From NCBI GenBank assembly GCA_002712645.1, contig PAUH01000007.1, forward strand, positions 11,515 through 20,883: 9,369 nt of DNA. Reading direction: 5' to 3'. The notes beneath the pieces were generated by a model. It made no database searches, had not been told where the DNA came from, and saw only the letters and a list, made by a program, of their open reading frames with translations. Numbering within the stretch: position 1 is the first letter of the stretch; every line of letters begins with the position of its first letter. The stretch comes from Methanobacteriota archaeon (GTDB taxonomy: Archaea; Thermoplasmatota; Poseidoniia; Poseidoniales; Thalassarchaeaceae). Shown in pieces: positions 1 through 5,266 of the stretch. The position numbers and the translations under genes are program-made.

Positions 1-23
1 ACAGATGTGGAGATATCGACCAT
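1..23 (-). CDS. possible 5' end of the next operon gene (partial)
   Basis: An ATG (complement of 21-23) directly follows the TGA stop of the membrane-protein gene (24-26), giving TGAATG on the minus strand. It opens a frame reading MVDISTS before the window ends. Head-to-tail spacing of zero bases matches the tight packing of the two genes upstream, so a third co-transcribed gene is plausible. Only seven codons are visible, no Shine-Dalgarno sequence is present, and nothing can be said about function. The frame could equally be a chance ATG. Confidence 0.35.
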
Positions 24-1064
24 TCATTCTGCATTCTGATTTTCTGAGTCTACTAGTTGATATGTCCCCAAATGACGTATGAACCTATATTCGTCCGGTT
101 TCATGTGATTCTCAACCTGCTCCTCAAAAGCGGATTCAACAACTCTACCTCGCGTTCTGAAGAAGGACAGCTCTAGAGAGATGCCGATTAATGTGGCTAT
201 ATACAGGACTAGGACCACGGTCATCGCAAAATAAGATGGATCGGAAAGAGCCCCGGTCCTGATTGTGGATGAAAGAGCGATTTGTCTTGATAAGAGGAAG
301 AATAGTCCGACACCCACCCACGGTCCGATAAGCTGCTCGACGAAACTATCCGCTGGAATCATCCGACGATTTCTTGCATCCATGAATACGAGCGATCCGC
401 TGGTGGCTGCTCTTATGATGGATATCGCGGCTACCAAGATGACGTAGACTCCGACCGTTATGGCAGCGATGAGGTTGAATGAGACTGATAGATATGATAC
501 GATAAGGTAGGCGAATACACCTAACAGGACAGTTATGGGAAGGCGGTGTATTGCTGCGATAACCGGTTCCGGTGGGCGAGTGGGGTCACCTGGCCTATCT
601 ATCCAGACTACGTCCCAGCCGGTTGCTTTCTTTACAATCCTCAGAACCACTAAGAGTACCTTTTTCTCAATCAAGACATATTCGAAGAATCTCGTTAATG
701 GCAGAAGCGGGAGGAATACGAATCCAGCGGGTATACTCAAGATTGGCCATACAACCAAGGAGGGGACTAGCAAGAAATGCCTCATATCGAGAGGATGTAG
801 CATATCTTTTTCGATTCTGGTTTGACGTTCTAAATCGATATCATACTGTCGAGCCGTTCTATCCAACTCTTGACGGAAATTCTTGATTGGAAAGCCCGAA
901 TCAATAACTGAAGTAAAGCGTTCACGGTAGTGTAGGTGCTCTGGCTCATTGCCAATCCACCATGACCAGAGAACCCTGAGAGGAACTGTGAGAAGCACTG
1001 GTATGACGAGTATTAGCACCGCCGAGAAGATGTCACCGGAGTCCGAGGCCACGTGTTGCGTCAC
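24..1064 (-). CDS. polytopic membrane protein of unknown function
   Basis: The product is 346 residues and I do not recognise its family. About six hydrophobic segments are visible, near residues 12-34, 97-124, 174-193, 195-218, 246-260 and 278-301. The polar stretch between the first two (about 37-95) is rich in charged residues and looks helical, and the C-terminal tail from about 302 is charged and probably cytosolic. A proline-rich turn (about 158-167) precedes the third segment. The start is a GTG at 1064 whose bases overlap the TGA stop of the superoxide dismutase gene (GTGA), so translation is probably coupled to SOD; no Shine-Dalgarno sequence is visible. No catalytic motif, transporter signature or metal-ligand cluster stands out. 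Being second in the SOD operon hints at a role in membrane or redox stress, but that is only guilt by association. Confidence 0.85.
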   Translation of the reverse strand: MTQHVASDSGDIFSAVLILVIPVLLTVPLRVLWSWWIGNEPEHLHYRERFTSVIDSGFPIKNFRQELDRTARQYDIDLERQTRIEKDMLHPLDMRHFLLVPSLVVWPILSIPAGFVFLPLLPLTRFFEYVLIEKKVLLVVLRIVKKATGWDVVWIDRPGDPTRPPEPVIAAIHRLPITVLLGVFAYLIVSYLSVSFNLIAAITVGVYVILVAAISIIRAATSGSLVFMDARNRRMIPADSFVEQLIGPWVGVGLFFLLSRQIALSSTIRTGALSDPSYFAMTVVLVLYIATLIGISLELSFFRTRGRVVESAFEEQVENHMKPDEYRFIRHLGTYQLVDSENQNAE

Positions 1065-1669
1065 TGGGATGCTGAGTTGAACCTATCCTCGATGACGGCC
1101 CAATTCACAACGTTCCACCAAGCATCGATGTAATCGCCACGACCGGGGCCGAATTTCTTGTAGTATGCGTGCTCCCAGACATCTATTCCCAAGATAGGGG
1201 AATCCCCACACCCGCCTATGTTCATCAACGGGTTGTCTTGATTAGGCGTGCTACAGATGCTGAGGCCGTTATCGCCCATGCAGAGCCAAGCCCATCCAGA
1301 TCCAAACCTAGTGAGTGCTGCTTTCTTGAATTCCGACTTAAACTCCTCAAACGAGCCAAATGCTGAATCAATCGCCTCAGAAAGAGAGCCGGACGGTCCT
1401 GCCGATGTGCTGCTCGGACTCATGGAATCCCAGAAAAAGCAATGATTCCAATATCCGCCACCGTTGTTCCTGATGCCTGGGGAATCAGCGCACGCAGATA
1501 GGATCTCCTCAATGCTAGAGCTCTCTAATTCGGTCCCGCTGATTGCAGCGTTCAACTTAGCAGTGTAACCTGCATGGTGCTTCGAATGGTGTATCTCCAT
1601 AGTCAAGGCATCGAGGTGTGGTTCCAAGGCGTCGTATGCATAATCGAGGTCAGGCAGTTGAAAGGTCAT
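1061..1669 (-). CDS. sod: superoxide dismutase, Fe/Mn family (probably Mn-using)
   Basis: This 202-residue enzyme converts superoxide to oxygen and hydrogen peroxide, and is predicted to be cytosolic because no signal peptide is present. The four metal ligands are in place: His27 (in MEIHHSKHH), His76 (in WNHCFFW), and Asp163 and His167 (in DVWEHAYY). The active-site gateway residues His31 and Tyr35 are also present. Gly72, Gln144 (in NQDNPLM) and Gly161, two residues before the Asp ligand, follow the Mn-type pattern, whereas Tyr-Trp before Asn-His is closer to Fe-type enzymes. The ATG at 1669 is chosen because MTFQLPDLDYAYDALEPH aligns with the family N-terminus; an upstream in-frame ATG at 1750 would add 27 unrelated residues and run into the divergent gene. 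No Shine-Dalgarno sequence precedes it, and a TATA-like element lies about 24 bases upstream, fitting a leaderless mRNA. Confidence 0.95.
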   Translation of the reverse strand: MTFQLPDLDYAYDALEPHLDALTMEIHHSKHHAGYTAKLNAAISGTELESSSIEEILSACADSPGIRNNGGGYWNHCFFWDSMSPSSTSAGPSGSLSEAIDSAFGSFEEFKSEFKKAALTRFGSGWAWLCMGDNGLSICSTPNQDNPLMNIGGCGDSPILGIDVWEHAYYKKFGPGRGDYIDAWWNVVNWAVIEDRFNSASQ

Positions 1670-1688
1670 GATGAACGCTACAGCGACT

Positions 1689-1696
1689 GATAAATC
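1689..1696 (-). promoter_or_regulatory. candidate TATA box for the SOD operon
   Basis: GATTTATC on the minus strand is centred about 24 bases upstream of the SOD ATG. Archaeal TATA boxes sit about 26 bases before the transcription start, so this element would place the start at or very near the initiation codon, consistent with the absence of a ribosome-binding site. It is the most AT-rich piece of the 62-base gap (1670-1731) shared with the divergent dehydrogenase gene. Read on the plus strand, the same bases could place a transcript start near 1719 for that gene. Confidence 0.4.
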
Positions 1697-1731
1697 AACA
1701 TGTCGAGGGCAACAATAACTGACTCTTAGAC

Positions 1732-2697
1732 ATGAACATGCCCATGGCAAAGGTACTCGCCACGGACGGTCTTGATCCTGAATGCGTCGAAATACTTCTT
1801 GAGAAAGGGTACCATGTGGATTTGATACACTTCGAAAGAGACGAGTTGTTAGGGGGGGCGATATCTGGATATGATGCCATAATCATCAGATCGGCTACGA
1901 AAATTGATTCTGAGGTGCTTGCAGCAAACATGTCTCCAGAGTCACGTATTCGACTCATAGTCAGAGCAGGGGTCGGTTTGGACAATATCGATCTGGAAAA
2001 AGCCTCAGAATTTGGGATATTAGTGAAGAACACGCCTACTGCCTCTACCAGGGCAGTCGTAGAATTCACGATCGGCCACCTCCTCACAGGAGTCAGGAAC
2101 ATATCCCGAGCAGATAGGGCGATGCGTTCCACAGTATGGGCCAAGAAGAGTTCGACGGGAACTGAGTTATCGGGCAAGAATTTGGGGCTGGTTGGCTACG
2201 GGAGGATATCGAGAGGAGTTGCGGTAGTAGCCAAGTCACTGGGGATGACTGTACATGTCTTCGATCCCTTTCTCGAGGAGGATTCTACAAAGGACTCCGA
2301 TGTAATCGTACACGACTCTGTGGAGTCTCTATTCTCATCCTGTACGCACATAAGCATACATTGTGCATTGACCGAATCGACACGTGGAATGGTGAATTAC
2401 GATTTGATTCAGCTTATGCCGGATGTCTCTCCTGACGGGATGGTCTGTGGGAGACATATTGTGAATTGTGCGAGGGGTGGCATATTGAATGAGTCAGATG
2501 CACACAGAATGCTAGATTCAGGGCATATCAGAAGTCTTGGCATAGATGTTTTCGAAAATGAGCCAGAGGGTAATCCCATCCTATCTTCACACCCCAACGT
2601 GACCTCAACACCTCACATCGGAGCCGCTACTGCGGAGTCTCAGAAGAGGATAGGCATGGAAATCGTGAATCTGATCTTGTCCGAGTTCGAGTCTTAG
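1732..2697 (+). CDS. serA: D-3-phosphoglycerate dehydrogenase, short form (2-hydroxyacid dehydrogenase family)
   Basis: The 321-residue product most resembles 3-phosphoglycerate dehydrogenase, which oxidises 3-phosphoglycerate to 3-phosphohydroxypyruvate with NAD as the first step of serine synthesis in the cytosol. Visible motifs are RAGVGLDNID (78-87), a Rossmann dinucleotide loop GLVGYGRIS (152-160), NCARGG with catalytic Arg248, DVFENEP with catalytic Glu277, and TPHIGAAT with catalytic His295. The C-terminal ACT regulatory domain of long SerA forms is missing, so serine feedback through that domain is not expected. The last glycine of the usual GxGxxG is Ser160, and about eight extra residues precede NCARGG. 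Three in-frame ATGs (1732, 1738, 1744) compete; the third gives MAKVLATDGL, closest to family N-termini, and no Shine-Dalgarno sequence decides. Another 2-hydroxyacid substrate cannot be excluded, but RAGVGLDN favours PGDH. Confidence 0.88.
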   Translation: MNMPMAKVLATDGLDPECVEILLEKGYHVDLIHFERDELLGGAISGYDAIIIRSATKIDSEVLAANMSPESRIRLIVRAGVGLDNIDLEKASEFGILVKNTPTASTRAVVEFTIGHLLTGVRNISRADRAMRSTVWAKKSSTGTELSGKNLGLVGYGRISRGVAVVAKSLGMTVHVFDPFLEEDSTKDSDVIVHDSVESLFSSCTHISIHCALTESTRGMVNYDLIQLMPDVSPDGMVCGRHIVNCARGGILNESDAHRMLDSGHIRSLGIDVFENEPEGNPILSSHPNVTSTPHIGAATAESQKRIGMEIVNLILSEFES

Positions 2698-5147
2698 ACC
2701 AGTGAATGCATCTTCTGAAGATCGATGGCATAGTCTTCTAGTTCGACAGGTATTGAAACGTCTTCAAGATGAGACTTGAGGGATAGGTTCCTTTCCTTCT
2801 TAGTTCTCCATATCTCGGCATTAAACTGCATCATCGATTTCGTGACTGAATCGCTAGAATTGATGGAGACTCCGGGTGACCGGGGGTATTCATTTTCATA
2901 CATCGTACTATTGCCGTACAACACACTGGATAAGTGGTGGCAGAACAACGGACATACCGGGGAGAGTATGGCAAGAGAACCTGAAAGAACTGCATGCAGA
3001 GTCCATGCCGCACTGGGGTCATCGTCGTAGAGTCTGCTCTTCGCCATTTCCATCCAATGACTGGGGAATACTCCAGTTAGGAATGTCTTCACCGCTTGTG
3101 TCGCAGAATAAATGTCGATTTCCGACCAATGCCTTTCACTGCTTTCCCTCATTCTGTCATACTCCGAAAGTATCCACATGTCAGCATTAGAGAGGTTGGA
3201 GGGCATGGACTCGGGAGATTTGAACTGACTGGCAAATCTTGCGACGTTGAATATCTTAGTTAGCACTCCGAAATATTTTGATTCGATTTCCTCGGGGTTA
3301 ATGTGGAAATCATCTCCGACCTGTGCCTCTGCTGCTTTCCAGAGTCTGAAACACTCTGAACCTATCTTGTTAGCCTTGAGCTTGACCGATTTTCCATCGG
3401 GCCCTCTTATCTGCCATGAACCCGTTCTCCCTCCGAGACCGCAATCCAGGACTGAATCTGCATCAATCCCGTTGCCCCATGATTTTGACATCTTTCTGCC
3501 CCATGGATCCATTCCGAGTCCATCGATCCAAACAGTCTGAAACGCAGGTGAATCCAGTAGATGGGCGCTCTTGAGCATAGTGTAATAGAGCCAAGTTCTG
3601 ACGATTTCCTTTCCCTGTGGCCTTAACGCAGTGGGAAAGGCTCTCTTGAAATTAGCATCATCCCCCCCATATCCAGAAACGAACAGATTCGAATTTGAAG
3701 AATCCATCCATGTATCGAAGACCTTGCCCTCACCAACAAGTTCTCCAAGATCGAGGTCCTCATATTTCCCGAGTTCCTCTCTTGTTGATCGGTTTATGGC
3801 AACTGAACCTGGCGGGGGGCTTTCACACCATGGCCTCACGTATGTGCCGCTTGGAGGGACGACTATTGTTTCGCCGTCCTCGGAATACCATATGGGAATC
3901 TCGGTGTGATACCAGCGCCTCCTACTGATCGGCCAGTCTATGCTTATGCTCTGCATCCAATCAAGTAGTAACTGCTTGTTACGCTCCGGTACAAAGCGCA
4001 CTCTATCGACTAGTTCCTCTAGTCGATCTTGTATGCCTACTTGCTTAACATACCATTCTTTCAATAGTATAATCTCGATAGGATTGCCGCCCCTTTCACT
4101 AACGGGTATCTCCTGATCTCGTTCTTCGATGGAATCGATTTTACCGTCCCTCTCAAGAAGTTCGACAGCCTCATTTCTAGCTTCCATCACACTCATGCCA
4201 GAGAGAGGTCCAGAAATATCCGTCATTCTACCATCTAAATCGATGGCTTGATAGGGATCTAGGCCTAGTTCCCTGAACACCGATACGTCATTTTGATCAC
4301 CATAGCTACAGACCATAAGAACTCCTGATCCGAAGTCCATTTTCACCGAAGGATGCGCTATAATTTCTACCGATTCTGCACGACCGTTCACTGGCATGGG
4401 AAGAGAAATCCTCTTACCAATCAAGTGCGTGTACCTTTCGTCTTCCGGGTGAACGAGAACAACACCGCAAGCGCAGATTAATTCAGGTCTTGTGGTGGAT
4501 ATGATGACTTTCTGACCATCTTCAGTTAACCATTCGACATGGACCAACCTGGTTGCTCTTGACACTCTCGTAACCTCCGCATCGGCAATGGTTGTCCCCT
4601 CGACTGGATCGTAGAGATTGGGCCTTAGATCTTCTACAATATCTCCTTTCAACAACAGATCGACAAAGATTGATTGAGTTACGGACCTATACTCCGGAGA
4701 GTCGGTCAGGTACTGCGTATCGAAGTCACATGAGAGTCCGACCCTTCTCGCAGTTTTTCGCATTGCATCTGTGTACTCATCAATTGTAATACGACATTCA
4801 TCAATAAAATCAGCACGATCGAAAGTGCGCATCTTTCGGTTGTGTTTTCGCTCAACTGTGAATTCGATATTGATGCCGTTCCTATCGACACCCCATGGGA
4901 AATACACTTCCTTGCCGAGGAGCCTTTGACTCCTCGCGATAACATCTATCATGCTGTATTGTGCAACGGCGCCGATGTGCCAAGTGCCACTCGGATAAGG
5001 TGGCGGAGTGTCAATTACGAATATCTCCCGTTCAGAAGACGGATTGAAGGAGAAATGGGATTTTGACGAGGATTCGTCGAGCTGATCAAGGATTTTATGC
5101 TCGAGGTCTACCGACCATCTCTTGTCCTCGAATCGCGTCTCACCCAT
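2694..5147 (-). CDS. valS: valyl-tRNA synthetase, archaeal type
   Basis: This 817-residue class I synthetase charges tRNA-Val in the cytosol. The Rossmann core begins with IDTPPPYPSGTWHIGA (from about 45), where the HIGH signature reads HIGA (57-60). The editing domain contains STTRPELICACGVVLVHPEDERY-like sequence (near 220-240), which in ValS clears mischarged threonine. Next come DWPISRRRWYHTEIPIWY, FDTWMDSS and KMSKS (552-556, the ATP-binding loop), followed by an alpha-helical anticodon-binding domain. TTRPEL.AC and IDTPPPYP are typical of archaeal ValS as I know it. About 26 extra residues (570-595) follow KMSKS. There is no long C-terminal coiled coil, so the protein is shorter than bacterial ValS. 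A weak GAGG lies about 12 bases before the ATG. The gene converges on serA and their stop codons overlap. Confidence 0.95.
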   Translation of the reverse strand: MGETRFEDKRWSVDLEHKILDQLDESSSKSHFSFNPSSEREIFVIDTPPPYPSGTWHIGAVAQYSMIDVIARSQRLLGKEVYFPWGVDRNGINIEFTVERKHNRKMRTFDRADFIDECRITIDEYTDAMRKTARRVGLSCDFDTQYLTDSPEYRSVTQSIFVDLLLKGDIVEDLRPNLYDPVEGTTIADAEVTRVSRATRLVHVEWLTEDGQKVIISTTRPELICACGVVLVHPEDERYTHLIGKRISLPMPVNGRAESVEIIAHPSVKMDFGSGVLMVCSYGDQNDVSVFRELGLDPYQAIDLDGRMTDISGPLSGMSVMEARNEAVELLERDGKIDSIEERDQEIPVSERGGNPIEIILLKEWYVKQVGIQDRLEELVDRVRFVPERNKQLLLDWMQSISIDWPISRRRWYHTEIPIWYSEDGETIVVPPSGTYVRPWCESPPPGSVAINRSTREELGKYEDLDLGELVGEGKVFDTWMDSSNSNLFVSGYGGDDANFKRAFPTALRPQGKEIVRTWLYYTMLKSAHLLDSPAFQTVWIDGLGMDPWGRKMSKSWGNGIDADSVLDCGLGGRTGSWQIRGPDGKSVKLKANKIGSECFRLWKAAEAQVGDDFHINPEEIESKYFGVLTKIFNVARFASQFKSPESMPSNLSNADMWILSEYDRMRESSERHWSEIDIYSATQAVKTFLTGVFPSHWMEMAKSRLYDDDPSAAWTLHAVLSGSLAILSPVCPLFCHHLSSVLYGNSTMYENEYPRSPGVSINSSDSVTKSMMQFNAEIWRTKKERNLSLKSHLEDVSIPVELEDYAIDLQKMHSLV

Positions 5148-5167
5148 ATTTCTTCAGCCTCGGGCCT

Positions 5168-5180
5168 AGTGCAGTGCACT
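5168..5180. promoter_or_regulatory. 13-base palindrome, candidate operator in the valS/transporter divergent promoter
   Basis: AGTGCA-G-TGCACT is a perfect inverted repeat with 6-base arms around a single G. It lies 21-33 bases upstream of the valS ATG and 86 bases upstream of the transporter ATG, in the only sizeable non-coding gap between divergent genes. Its symmetry and position suit a dimeric regulator site. In a valS transcript it could also fold as a 5-bp hairpin with a three-base loop. A chance palindrome of this length is possible, so the call is tentative. Confidence 0.35.
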
Positions 5181-5200
5181 TGACGATTGTCATTCATCGC

Positions 5201-5215
5201 CTTTAACGGGTAAAG
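5201..5215. promoter_or_regulatory. AT-rich inverted repeat, candidate bidirectional promoter core
   Basis: CTTTA and TAAAG flank five bases (ACGGG), the strongest TATA-like sequence in the 119-base gap 5148-5266. Read rightwards, TTTAA would place a start near 5230, leaving a leader of about 37 bases before the transporter ATG. Read leftwards, TTTAC would place a start near 5185, about 38 bases before valS. This is position-based inference only; no BRE element is clear on either strand. Confidence 0.3.
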
Positions 5216-5266
5216 ATACCCAAAACATCCGTCGTATTGAAGCAGTTACTGCCACGCTCATTGGTC

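Noticed and set aside
1670..1750. N-terminal extension of superoxide dismutase to an ATG at 1750
   Set aside because: The extra 27 residues are Cys-rich and unlike any SOD N-terminus, and would overlap the serA start; the family match begins exactly at the ATG at 1669.
1695..2177. 160-codon ORF antisense to serA
   Set aside because: serA is confirmed by catalytic motifs across the region; the antisense frame runs through the divergent promoter and shows no family features.
2831..3909. Several 60- to 104-codon plus-strand ORFs antisense to valS
   Set aside because: All overlap conserved ValS domains and have no recognisable protein features.
5148..5236. Riboswitch or T-box-like leader upstream of valS
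   Set aside because: The gap is too short and lacks conserved leader motifs; only two short inverted repeats are visible.
5237..5266. TTG start for the transporter ten codons upstream of the ATG
   Set aside because: No ribosome-binding site supports it, and ATG is the normal choice; still possible if transcription starts close to 5230.
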